Positions 41,401 through 49,985 of a stretch of 64,000 nt of DNA are shown piece after piece. The DNA is from Gallionella sp. Lineage in GTDB: Bacteria; Pseudomonadota; Gammaproteobacteria; Burkholderiales; Gallionellaceae. Position 1 is the first letter of the stretch, and every line of letters begins with the position of its first letter. The notes beneath the pieces were generated by a model. That model was not told the DNA's origin. It was given only the letters and a program-made list of their open reading frames with translations, and searched no databases. The stretch covers positions 1-64,000 of the forward strand of contig JALNYK010000002.1 of assembly GCA_023229845.1 (NCBI GenBank). Direction: 5' to 3'. Position numbers and translations under genes: made by a program.

Positions 41401-42033
41401 ATGATTCGTTTGATGGTGGTCGATGACCATGAGTTGGTTCGTGCAGGCCTGATCCAGTATCTTGGACTCTGTCCGGATGTCAGCGTGGTTGCCGAAGCTG
41501 GCGACGGCGCAACGCTGTTGGAGAAATTACGCACCACGCCGGTCGACCTGGTGTTGCTCGACCTGAACATGCCCGGCCTGTGTGATGCCGACCTGATCGC
41601 CAGATTGCACAGCGCCTATCCCGCTCTGGCTATCCTGGTGCTCAGCATGCACAACGAGACGCAAACCGTGATGCGCGCGATGAAAGCCGGCGCTTCCGGC
41701 TACATCAGCAAAAACTGCATGCCCTCGGCCCTGCTGGATGCGATACGCAAGGTCATGGCGACCGGAAAATACCTCCCCCCGAATGTCGCCGAACAACTGG
41801 CTTTCGCCTCGGCCTGCACACGTTCCGGCGATCCACTGGAAACCCTATCCGAACGGGAACAGCAGATTTACCGCTTGCTGGTGCAGGGCGAAAGCATCGG
41901 CGACATCGCCCGACAGCTATGCATCAGCGACAAGACCGTCAGCACCCATAAAAGCAACATGCTCAACAAGCTCGGCCTGAGAAATGTCGCCGAACTGGTG
42001 CGTCATTCATTGACCCGCAAACAACCCGCATGA
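41401..42033 (+). CDS. NarL/FixJ-type response regulator
   Basis: 210 residues from ATG 41401 behind an AAAGGAG site; a longer upstream open frame overlaps the end of hpnE and is not used. The receiver domain has an acidic pair in VVDDHELVRAG, the phospho-Asp D54 in LVLLDLNMPG and the Lys in YISKNCMPS. The C-terminal LuxR-type HTH has LSEREQQIYRLLVQG and ISDKTVSTHKSNMLNKLG. It is probably a DNA-binding regulator driven by the adjacent hybrid kinase. The target genes are unknown. Confidence 0.92.
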   Translation: MIRLMVVDDHELVRAGLIQYLGLCPDVSVVAEAGDGATLLEKLRTTPVDLVLLDLNMPGLCDADLIARLHSAYPALAILVLSMHNETQTVMRAMKAGASGYISKNCMPSALLDAIRKVMATGKYLPPNVAEQLAFASACTRSGDPLETLSEREQQIYRLLVQGESIGDIARQLCISDKTVSTHKSNMLNKLGLRNVAELVRHSLTRKQPA

Positions 42034-42046
42034 TTCCTCCCCTGCC

Positions 42047-44689
42047 ATGAGCCAGGAACCGACATCGGCAACGCACCTCAGAGCGCAGTTGCACCCGGAA
42101 CTGCCGGCCTCCTTGCTGGTGTTCGCCATCGGACTGCTGGCGACTTTTCTGTTATGGCAAAACGCACAGCAACAACATATCCATGATCTGCAGGAAGAAT
42201 TCAATTTCGGGATACGCGAAGCCGAACTGAAAATCGAACGACGCCTATCGAATAGCCAAAATGTGCTGCGTGGCCTGCAGGCACTGTATGCTGCCTCAGA
42301 TCGGGTCGAGCACAACGATTTCGCCGCTTATACAACAGCCTTGCGTCTCGATCAAAATTACCCCGACATCCAGAGCCTCGGCTTCTCTCCTATCGTACCC
42401 GCCGAACAGATGGAACGACATCTGGCCGGCATCCGCAGGCAGGGATTCCCCGATTACAACATCAAGCCGGCGGGAAAGCGCAAACTCTACGCTCCGGTCA
42501 TCCATATCGCGCCGTTTCAGGGACGCAACCTGCGCGTCTTCGGCATGGACAACTATGCTACGCCCGAACGCCGCGCCGCACTCGAACAGGCCCGCGATTC
42601 CGGGCAAGCCAGCCTCTCCGGCAAGTTAACGCTGGTGCAGGACGACAACTCGTCCCAACCCGGCATCCTGATGTTCCTGCCGGTCTACCGCAACGGCATG
42701 GCCCACGACACGCCGGCTACACGCCAAGCCAACATCGTCGGCTGGGTGGCGGCGGCATTCCGCATAAACAGCCTGATATCCAGCCTGCTCGATTCCCACA
42801 CCCGGTATTTCGACATCGAAATCTACGATGGCATCGGCACGAATGCCAATGCACTGTTATACGATAGCGGCCCCGTGCACGATGCCGAACAATCCACCGC
42901 GGCATTCCGGCATATCCAGCAAATCGAGGTTGCCGATAGATCATGGACCCTATCGTTCACTTCGACTCCCTCTTTCGATGCCAGACTGACCGCCACTCAG
43001 GTCGGGATCGTCACCGTGATCGGCACCGTCTTCAGCCTGATACTGGCGCTATGTACCTGGCTGCTGCTGCGTAGCCGGAAACGTGCCTTGCATGGCGCAC
43101 ATCTGCTGCAAGAGGCGATGCAACAGACCGAAATGGCAAGCCGTGCGAAAAACGATTTCCTCGCCAATATCGGCCACGAACTGCGCACGCCGATGAATGC
43201 AATTCTCGGCATGACCCATCTGGCGCTCGCGGATGAAACCGAATCGCACAAACGCAGCCGGCTCGAAAACATCCAGTTTTCCGGCGAACACCTGCTGAAC
43301 ACCATCGACAATATCCTCGATTACTCCGGCATGGAATATGAAACGCCACAGCCCCACCCGGTGGACTTCACGCTGCACAAGCTGTTGAACGAGATCGAAG
43401 ATTTCGCAATCCGCAAGGCCGTAGGCAAGGATGTGGAACTGTCTATCGACATCGCCCCCGGACTCGCTCGCCGCAGACTGCATGGCGATGCCAGAGGGCT
43501 GGAGCAAGTACTGCTCAATTATCTCGACAATGCCGTCAAGTTCACACCGAAGGGACACATCGTCCTCAGGATATTGCAACAAGAAGAAAACGACGCTTCG
43601 TTCAAACTGCGTTTCGAAGTACAGGATAGCGGCATCGGTATCGACAAGGAAAAACAGCCCCTGCTGTATTCCCCATTCTGGCAGGCCGACAGCTCCTCGA
43701 CCCGCAAACACGAAGGGATAGGGTTAGGCTTGGCCATCTGCAAAAAACTGATCGAAAAAATGAAGGAGGGCGAATTCGGTGTGGACAGCGCGCCGGGAAG
43801 CGGCAGCACCTTCTGGTTCTGTGCGCGACTGGACAAGGCGCGCACGCGTCGCAGCGGACAGGAGGCCGCCGCGACGACGGGAAACTATACCCATATCAAG
43901 GGCGCACGCATTCTGGTGGCGGAAGACAACGTGCTCAGCCAGACAATCATCGGCGGATTGCTGGAAAGTGCCGGTGCCGTAGTGCAACGCGCCCGCAATG
44001 GCAAAGAAGCGCTCGAACTGTTGCGCCAAAAAACTTTCGACTGCGTGCTGATGGATGTGCAAATGCCGGAAATGGATGGCATGGCAGCCACCCGTGCGAT
44101 CCGCGCCAACCCCGCACTGGCAGACCTGCCTGTGATCGCAGTGACGGCCCACGCATCGAAAGAAAACCGCCGCCGCTGCCTCGATGCCGGCATGAACGAT
44201 TTCATCGGCAAGCCCTTCACCCCGGCTTCGCTCTACGCCAGACTGGCGTACTGGCTACCCCCGCGTCATACGCCAGACGCTGCCCGTCCCGTGCAGCTAT
44301 CTATCGAAGCAATACCGCAGGATGACCAGGCTCACCGCTCCAGCGACGGCGAAATCATCGACCTATCGACACTATCCGAATTGATCGGCGACGACCGCGC
44401 AAAGATGCGCGAATTCGCCAACAAATTCGTCGAACTGGCACGAGGCGACATGGCGCAGATCGAAGCCGCGCTGGCACATAACGACCACGAAACCTTGAGC
44501 CGGCTAGCACATCACCACAAGGCCCCGGCAAAAATGGTCGGCGCGCAAGGCTTCGCCGACCTGTGCCAAGAACTGTCCGACCTCAGCAAACAAGCCGCAG
44601 CCCCGGCACAAATCAGCAAAGCCGTCGCCAAAATGCGCCCGCTGCTAGATCGCATCGAACAGCGGGTGCGGCAGGAATTGGTTTATTGA
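42047..44689 (+). CDS. CHASE-domain hybrid histidine kinase
   Basis: 880 residues. An N-terminal helix (about 23-40), a periplasmic CHASE sensor domain with the LRGLQALYAASD and YPDIQSLGFSP(I) patterns, and a second helix at about 320-340. Then a kinase core follows with H377 in NIGHELRTPMNAILGM, ATP sites DNAVKFT and DSGIGI, a receiver with D670 in CVLMDVQMPEMDG, and an HPt-like end with H822 in AHHHKAPAKM. It starts 13 bp after the response regulator, so the pair is a likely phosphorelay. CHASE domains bind small external ligands; this ligand is unknown. Confidence 0.92.
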   Translation: MSQEPTSATHLRAQLHPELPASLLVFAIGLLATFLLWQNAQQQHIHDLQEEFNFGIREAELKIERRLSNSQNVLRGLQALYAASDRVEHNDFAAYTTALRLDQNYPDIQSLGFSPIVPAEQMERHLAGIRRQGFPDYNIKPAGKRKLYAPVIHIAPFQGRNLRVFGMDNYATPERRAALEQARDSGQASLSGKLTLVQDDNSSQPGILMFLPVYRNGMAHDTPATRQANIVGWVAAAFRINSLISSLLDSHTRYFDIEIYDGIGTNANALLYDSGPVHDAEQSTAAFRHIQQIEVADRSWTLSFTSTPSFDARLTATQVGIVTVIGTVFSLILALCTWLLLRSRKRALHGAHLLQEAMQQTEMASRAKNDFLANIGHELRTPMNAILGMTHLALADETESHKRSRLENIQFSGEHLLNTIDNILDYSGMEYETPQPHPVDFTLHKLLNEIEDFAIRKAVGKDVELSIDIAPGLARRRLHGDARGLEQVLLNYLDNAVKFTPKGHIVLRILQQEENDASFKLRFEVQDSGIGIDKEKQPLLYSPFWQADSSSTRKHEGIGLGLAICKKLIEKMKEGEFGVDSAPGSGSTFWFCARLDKARTRRSGQEAAATTGNYTHIKGARILVAEDNVLSQTIIGGLLESAGAVVQRARNGKEALELLRQKTFDCVLMDVQMPEMDGMAATRAIRANPALADLPVIAVTAHASKENRRRCLDAGMNDFIGKPFTPASLYARLAYWLPPRHTPDAARPVQLSIEAIPQDDQAHRSSDGEIIDLSTLSELIGDDRAKMREFANKFVELARGDMAQIEAALAHNDHETLSRLAHHHKAPAKMVGAQGFADLCQELSDLSKQAAAPAQISKAVAKMRPLLDRIEQRVRQELVY

Positions 44690-44877
44690 TCCGAGAATCT
44701 GGAGCGGATGCTCCCATTGCCTGCTCGTCGCAATCGGCAAGATTCACATCACGAACGAACACCTGCTATCCTTCAAATCATTTCACGGTGCCCATTGGCT
44801 CTAAGACAAACAGGTCTATATTCTTATTTCAGGAATTGAGAATCCAGACTGAGTGCCATCATGGTATATGCAGCAAA

Positions 44878-44907
44878 GTAGGTCGGGTTAGCGCAGCGTA
44901 ACCCGAC
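44878..44907. repeat. REP palindrome on the left of the transposase
   Basis: GTAGGTCGGGTTA followed by a GCGC loop region and TAACCCGAC, a 30-bp imperfect palindrome. Related to the pair on the right at 45489-45560. The rest of the 44690-44916 gap holds no gene I can support. Confidence 0.85.
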
Positions 44908-44916
44908 ACACCCGCC

Positions 44917-45471
44917 TCATTCATCCCCGGTCCCCTCGAAATCCATCTGCCCCAGCCCCCAGCCCGCCTCATATATCCCGGCCTCGACATAGCGCCGAAA
45001 ACTGGAATGTGGCCACGCCATCGGAGAGGTCACATATCCGTGCTTCACCGGATTGTAATGAACGTACTCCACATGCCTCTCGAAATCCCTTTCGTCCCGC
45101 AGCATGTGCTCCCAGTAACGATGCTGCCACAGCGTCTGCTCCCGCCGCCTCGTCTGGCTGGCGCTTGGCATGGAACGCAGCGTGGGATCGCAATGCTTGG
45201 TGAACCACGTCTTGACCAGCCGCCAGCGAGTGGCGAAATCCGCATCGCCCGGCGGCAGCGTCCAGATACAATGCAGGTGATCCGGCAAGACCACCATCGC
45301 ATCCAGCCCAAACGGACGGGTGGCGCGCACGGAACGAAACGCGGACCGCAACACCTCCACCGCCTCCGACGACGCGAATATCGGCCGCCGGTTCTCCGCC
45401 ACCACCGTGAAGAAAAACGAACCGCCCTCAACGAATGCGCGCCGGTATCTCATCACATACCCCAACCTCAT
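44917..45471 (-). CDS. REP-associated tyrosine transposase (RAYT)
   Basis: 184 residues of the Y1 transposase family. The metal-binding HUH is H65-L-H67 in LPDHLHCIW, and the nucleophile region RHVEYVHYNPVKHGYV has Tyr136 as the expected catalytic residue. RAYTs are single-copy domesticated transposases that bind and cut REP palindromes rather than moving as insertion sequences with full ends. REP palindromes of the same family flank it on both sides within about 40 bp, the hallmark of this group. The frame is intact. Confidence 0.93.
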   Translation of the reverse strand: MRLGYVMRYRRAFVEGGSFFFTVVAENRRPIFASSEAVEVLRSAFRSVRATRPFGLDAMVVLPDHLHCIWTLPPGDADFATRWRLVKTWFTKHCDPTLRSMPSASQTRRREQTLWQHRYWEHMLRDERDFERHVEYVHYNPVKHGYVTSPMAWPHSSFRRYVEAGIYEAGWGLGQMDFEGTGDE

Positions 45472-45488
45472 ATAAAGCCAATATTCCC

Positions 45489-45560
45489 GTAGGTCGGGTT
45501 AGGCCGCAGGCCGTAACCCGACAAGCAAAAGTCGGGTTACGCTACGCTAACCCGACCTAC
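45489..45560. repeat. Inverted pair of REP palindromes right of the transposase
   Basis: One REP (45489-45522) and one in the opposite orientation (45531-45560), outer ends GTAGGTCGGGTTA and TAACCCGACCTAC, separated by 8 bp. This is a classic REP-REPin arrangement. Its right end supplies the stop codon of the DUF3800-like fragment. Confidence 0.88.
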
Positions 45561-45625
45561 GAAAACTGATGCTCATCAAATAAATTTGCACCAGTATGCC
45601 CGCTCTCATCTACGTAAAAGTACAT
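45557..45625 (-). pseudogene. N-terminal fragment of a DUF3800-like gene ended by a REP
   Basis: A 22-residue frame begins at ATG 45625, exactly overlapping the stop of the HCDH/ECH gene (TGATG). It reads MYFYVDESGHTGAN and onward, the typical first residues of DUF3800 proteins (RNase H-like fold, Asp-Glu near the start). It stops at a TAG inside the REP palindrome. No continuation was found on the left side of the transposase. The rest of the gene appears to have been lost or moved. Confidence 0.6.
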
Positions 45626-48123
45626 CAGTTCCGCAGAGCCTTCCCGTTCTTCAACATATGCTCGATACGCGCCTGCGTCTTCTCGGTCGCGAGCAGTTCC
45701 ATGAAATTCTTGCGCTCCAGATCGAGCAGCCATTGTTCGTCGACTAGGCTGCCGACATCCACGTCGCCGCCGCACATCGTTTCGGCGATGCGGCAGCCGA
45801 TTTCGTAGTCGTGTTCGGAGATGAATCCGCCTTCGAGCATGTTGACCATCGCGGCCTTGAGGGTGGCGATGCCGGTGCGGCCGGCGACGGCGATGCGGCG
45901 CTGGTGCAGCGGCGGCCGGTACGCGGTGGCGGTCAGCGCTCTGGCCTCTTCCCTGGCGACATGCAGCAGTTCGAAGCGGTGCATCACGATGCGGTCGGAC
46001 GGCCTGAGGTAGCCCATTTCTCTGGCCAGTTCGGCGCTCTTGGCGACTTCGCCCGTGGCGATGTTCTGGAAGTAGCGCCTGAGGAAGGGGAACACGTCGA
46101 TACGGTTTTCGTTGGCGAAGCGTTGCGCTTCCTGCGCGGCGCGTTGCGCCATCTCCTTGCAGCCGCCGCCGGCGGGCAGTACGCCTACGCCGACTTCGAC
46201 CAGGCCGATGTAGCTCTCCAGCGTGGCGACGATGCGCGAGCAGTGGATGGAGAATTCGCAGCCGCCGCCGAGCGCCAGGCCATCCACCGCAGCGATGGTC
46301 GGCACCTGCGCGTATTTGAGGCGCTGCGACACTTGCTGGAATTTGGCGACCACGGCTTCGACATGCGGCACGTTGCCGGTGGCGGCGTTGAATACGTCGC
46401 CGACTCCGCCACCGCCCGCGACGGTGTACTTGACGCGGTTCGCGGCCTGCTTGAATTTGCCGAACATGGTCGCGTGCTGAACCGGTTCCTGCACGCCCTG
46501 CATCAGTTGCAGCAGGTTTGCGCCGTAGGAGAACGGCGGCTCGGTCTGCCACAGAACCAGCGCGCTGAAATTCGCCTCGGCCTCGTCCACCGCGCGCAGC
46601 ATGCCGTCCAGCACTTCGTTGCCGACGGTGTGCATCTTGGTCTTGAAGCTCAGAATCGCGATGCCGTCATTCATGTGCCACATCCGCACGTCGTCGGTTT
46701 CGAACACGGTCTCGCCGTACTGTCGCTCTTCGCCCAGCAGTTGGTCGGGGAAGAGTTGGCGGCGGTAGACGGGCAGCGCGGAACGCGGCTGATTGAGACG
46801 GGTGACAGGCGAATAGGAACCCTGCGGGATATGCACGCCAGTACGTTCCGGGTCCAGCGCCCATTCCGGCAACGGCACGTTCGCCATTGCACGGCCGGCG
46901 GCGATGTCGGCGGATATCCAGCCGGCCACCCGCCGCCAGCCGGCGGCCTGCCAGATTTCGAACGGGCCGTTGTCCCAACCGAAGCCCCAACGCACCGCGA
47001 AGTCGAGGTCGCGCGCGTTGTCGGCGATGTCCTCCAGGTAACGCGCGCAGTAATGGAACACATCGCGGAACACCGCCCACAGGAACTGCGCCTGCGGATG
47101 CGGGCTGGCGTGCAGTCCGGCGAGCTTCTTCGCCCAGTCGCGCTCGCGCAGGATGTCCTTCACGCCGTCGTCCACCTTGGCGTCGGACACGCGGTATTCG
47201 TGCGTGTGCAGGTCAAGGACGCGGATTTCCTTGCCTATCTTCTGGTAGATGCCGCGCTTGGTCTTCTGCCCCAGCGCGCCTTGATCCACCAGATAGGCGA
47301 ACCAGCTCGGCAGCTCGAAATGCTTGTGCCATGGATCGTCGGTCAGGTTCTCGCGCATCGTGTTGACCACATGCGCGAACACGTCAAGGCCGACGATGTC
47401 CAGTGTGCGGAAGGTCGCGCTCTTGGGGCGGCCGAGATAACGCCCGGTCAGCGCATCCACCATATCGAAGCCGAGATTGAATGCTGCCGCGTGGTGTTTG
47501 GTCGCGAGCATGGAGAACACGCCGATGCGGTTAGCGATGAAGTTGGGCGTATCCTTGGCGCGCACCACGCCCTTGCCCAGCGTGGAGACGAGGAAGGTCT
47601 CCAGTTGGTCGAGCAAGCCTGCCTCGGTCTTCTTGCTCGGAATCAGCTCGACCAGATGCATGTAGCGCGGCGGATTGAAGAAGTGGATGCCGCAGAAACG
47701 GTGGCACAGGTGCTCCGGGAATGCCTGCGCCAGCTGGTTGATCGACAGGCCGGAGGTATTGCTGGCAAAGATCGCATGCTCGTTCAGGAACGGCGCAACC
47801 TTGCGGTACAGGTCCGACTTCCAGTCCATGCGTTCGGCGATGGCCTCGATAACGAGATCGCAATCGCGCAATTTTTCCAGATGCTGTTCGTAGTTCGCCG
47901 ACGCGATGAAGCCGACGCGCGCGGGGCTCGCCAGCGGGCTGGGATCGAGCTTCTTCAAACCGTCCAGCGCCTTGTCGACGATGCCGTTCGGGTCGCCCTC
48001 TTTCGCGGGAAGATCGAACAGCAGCGTCTCGACATTGGCGTTGACCAGGTGCGCGGCAATCTGGGCACCCATCACGCCCGCACCGAGCACTGCCACCTTG
48101 CGTATCCGGAAATCATTCGGCAT
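45625..48123 (-). CDS. 3-hydroxyacyl-CoA dehydrogenase / enoyl-CoA hydratase fusion
   Basis: 832 residues. An N-terminal Rossmann HCDH domain (VAVLGAGVMGAQIAAHLVNA, then FASNTSGLSI, HFFNPP and the NFIANRIG stretch) comes first. A C-terminal crotonase domain follows, with the oxyanion-hole region VDGLALGGGCEF and LPAGGGCKE. This order is the reverse of FadB and matches FadN-like or PA-type long-chain enzymes. It catalyses hydration and oxidation in beta-oxidation. ATG 48123 has a GGAGG site. It is the downstream end of the fatty-acid cluster. Confidence 0.9.
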   Translation of the reverse strand: MPNDFRIRKVAVLGAGVMGAQIAAHLVNANVETLLFDLPAKEGDPNGIVDKALDGLKKLDPSPLASPARVGFIASANYEQHLEKLRDCDLVIEAIAERMDWKSDLYRKVAPFLNEHAIFASNTSGLSINQLAQAFPEHLCHRFCGIHFFNPPRYMHLVELIPSKKTEAGLLDQLETFLVSTLGKGVVRAKDTPNFIANRIGVFSMLATKHHAAAFNLGFDMVDALTGRYLGRPKSATFRTLDIVGLDVFAHVVNTMRENLTDDPWHKHFELPSWFAYLVDQGALGQKTKRGIYQKIGKEIRVLDLHTHEYRVSDAKVDDGVKDILRERDWAKKLAGLHASPHPQAQFLWAVFRDVFHYCARYLEDIADNARDLDFAVRWGFGWDNGPFEIWQAAGWRRVAGWISADIAAGRAMANVPLPEWALDPERTGVHIPQGSYSPVTRLNQPRSALPVYRRQLFPDQLLGEERQYGETVFETDDVRMWHMNDGIAILSFKTKMHTVGNEVLDGMLRAVDEAEANFSALVLWQTEPPFSYGANLLQLMQGVQEPVQHATMFGKFKQAANRVKYTVAGGGGVGDVFNAATGNVPHVEAVVAKFQQVSQRLKYAQVPTIAAVDGLALGGGCEFSIHCSRIVATLESYIGLVEVGVGVLPAGGGCKEMAQRAAQEAQRFANENRIDVFPFLRRYFQNIATGEVAKSAELAREMGYLRPSDRIVMHRFELLHVAREEARALTATAYRPPLHQRRIAVAGRTGIATLKAAMVNMLEGGFISEHDYEIGCRIAETMCGGDVDVGSLVDEQWLLDLERKNFMELLATEKTQARIEHMLKNGKALRN

Positions 48124-48138
48124 CGCGATCCTCCAAAC

Positions 48139-48164
48139 AAAAAGGGGAAGGCAGCGCCTTCCCC
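48139..48164 (-). terminator. Terminator after fadL-like gene
   Basis: GGGGAAGGC...GCCTTCCCC (48144-48152 and 48156-48164) with a 3-nt loop, followed on the minus strand by a T run. It lies between the outer-membrane transporter and the HCDH/ECH gene, so the latter may be expressed partly from readthrough or its own promoter. Confidence 0.85.
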
Positions 48165-48176
48165 CAGGAAAAACGG

Positions 48177-49502
48177 CTAGAAGCCGTAAGTGTATTGCAC
48201 GCTCAGTATATTTGTCGCAATAGAACTATAGGTTCCAGACAGATTCGCCTTGCCGGTCGCGGCCTGGTTGTCGGTGATCGGCGCATCATTGATGAACAGG
48301 TGGGTATAAGCGACATCGATCGCACTGTCCTTGCCCGGCTTGTACTGCCCGCCGAACGACACCCAGATTCGATTCTGGTCCGGGATACGCGCGGTGCGGT
48401 ACTGGTCTGACACCGGAGTCTGGTCGTACGCCAGGCCCATGCGGGTCGTCCATTGTTCGTTGTAGTGATGGTTGGCTCCGACCGAGACACGCCAGGTGTC
48501 TTTCCAGTTTTCCTGCACCGTGATCAGGTTCGGGCCGCTGGCCCTGTCGATCTTGAGCTGCTTGAACACGCTCCAGCCGGTCCAGGTCGCATCCGCCATC
48601 ACGTCCCACTTGTCGCTCAGTTCATGAAATGCGCTGGCCGAAAAAGTATCGGGCATCTTGACGTTCAGGCTCACCGCACCATCCGGGATCGCCGCGGCCA
48701 GCAAGGCCGGGCGGTTGGTGAAGGTGACGGTGCCGGTCAGGGTGTAATCGATGGTGGAGCGATAGGCGAGTCCGACCCGGGTCTGCGGCGTCGCATCCAG
48801 CAGGATGCCGAAGTTATACCCCCAAGCAGCATCCTTGCCCTTGATGGTGCTCACGCCTTCCACTCCCGCGCCGCCTATCGCCGCAAGTGCCCCTGCCCCG
48901 CCGACGGAGAATGCAGCGGCACTATAGTTCACCGCGCTGGTCAATGTGCCGTCGATGGTCTGATAGTTAAGTCCCGCGCCGACAGTCAGAGTGTCGCTCA
49001 CGCGATACGCAAGCGCAGGATTCACGTTGATAGTCTGGATTTTCGACTGGATCGCCTGAAACCGGCCTATCCATGCCGGATCGTAACTTGTCTGCAAACC
49101 GAACGGCACGTTCACGCCGACGCCGAACTGCATCGCCGGATCGATCTCCATCGAAAAGTATCCGTTCGGCACATAGCCCCAGTCACCCGGATCTCCGCCG
49201 TTGTTGCCGACCGGCTGCAGCAACGCGCCGGCCGCCGCCGCACCCGGCGTGAACTTGGCGGAAGGACGGATCGCATGCAAGGCCACCGCCACCTGTTTTC
49301 CTTTCAGCCGCGACATGCCCGCCGGGTTGTAATAAATGGTGCTGGCGTCTTCGGCGCTCGCCGCCCCTCCGGCAAATGCATTGCCCATGCCGCTGCCGCT
49401 CTGCTCGATCAGGCTGTATCCCGCGGCAGCCGCAGCGATATTGGAAACGGCCGCCAATATGGCGACCATCGAACAGTTCAGCGTAAATTTTTTGAGTGTC
49501 AT
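48177..49502 (-). CDS. FadL/OmpP1 family outer-membrane transporter
   Basis: 441 residues from ATG 49502 with a GGGAGGAGC site 4-5 bp upstream. A signal peptide ends near AAAAAG, and the mature start GYSLIEQSGSGMGNAFAGGAASAEDASTIYYNPAGM is the hallmark of FadL (hatch domain and NPAG). The rest alternates in amphipathic strands and ends in Phe. It imports long-chain fatty acids or other hydrophobic compounds. It lies in the fatty-acid catabolism cluster, which supports that substrate. Confidence 0.92.
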   Translation of the reverse strand: MTLKKFTLNCSMVAILAAVSNIAAAAAGYSLIEQSGSGMGNAFAGGAASAEDASTIYYNPAGMSRLKGKQVAVALHAIRPSAKFTPGAAAAGALLQPVGNNGGDPGDWGYVPNGYFSMEIDPAMQFGVGVNVPFGLQTSYDPAWIGRFQAIQSKIQTINVNPALAYRVSDTLTVGAGLNYQTIDGTLTSAVNYSAAAFSVGGAGALAAIGGAGVEGVSTIKGKDAAWGYNFGILLDATPQTRVGLAYRSTIDYTLTGTVTFTNRPALLAAAIPDGAVSLNVKMPDTFSASAFHELSDKWDVMADATWTGWSVFKQLKIDRASGPNLITVQENWKDTWRVSVGANHHYNEQWTTRMGLAYDQTPVSDQYRTARIPDQNRIWVSFGGQYKPGKDSAIDVAYTHLFINDAPITDNQAATGKANLSGTYSSIATNILSVQYTYGF

Positions 49503-49548
49503 GCTTGCTCCTCCCTTATTTTTATAGAAATCCTTTGCGACGCCGTGC

Positions 49549-49983
49549 TTATGCTTCCTGAGGCACAACGCGCGGCTTGCGGTTCTCGTCCACTGCGACA
49601 TAGGTCAACATCGCCTCGGTAACCTTCACGCAGGTCGGCCACTCCGGATCGCGTTGCGAGTACACCTCGACATCCACGGTGATCGAGGTGCGGCCGACCT
49701 TGACGATCTTCGCGTAGAAGCTCACCAGGTCGCCGACCAGCACCGGCTGTTTGAATACGAACGAGTTCACTGCGACGGTCGAGACTCGTCCCTTGGCGCG
49801 ATGCAGCGCCGGGATGCTGCCGGCAATGTCCACCTGCCCCATCAGCCAGCCGCCGAAGATGTCGCCGACGTAGTTCGCATCGGACGGCATAGCGACCATG
49901 CGCAGCGTCGGCTCGCGCTGCGGCAGCGTCGTGGTTGCCGCGTCTCCCGTGTTGATTTCCCCCGTTATATTTTCCTGATTCAT
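49549..49983 (-). CDS. Hotdog-fold acyl-CoA thioesterase (YciA type)
   Basis: 144 residues with the family signature PSDANYVGDIFGGWLMGQVD and the later VDVEVYSQ strand. A GTG one codon upstream is also possible. Enzymes of this group hydrolyse acyl-CoA esters to free CoA. Its start overlaps the stop of fadD in the GTGATG context, so the pair is coupled. In this cluster it may relieve CoA shortage or remove non-degradable acyl-CoAs (inference). Confidence 0.88.
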   Translation of the reverse strand: MNQENITGEINTGDAATTTLPQREPTLRMVAMPSDANYVGDIFGGWLMGQVDIAGSIPALHRAKGRVSTVAVNSFVFKQPVLVGDLVSFYAKIVKVGRTSITVDVEVYSQRDPEWPTCVKVTEAMLTYVAVDENRKPRVVPQEA

Positions 49984-49985
49984 CA

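Noticed and set aside
45811..48180. 789-codon frame opposite the HCDH/ECH gene
   Set aside because: Composition and overlap are those of an antisense shadow. The minus-strand gene has clear motifs throughout.
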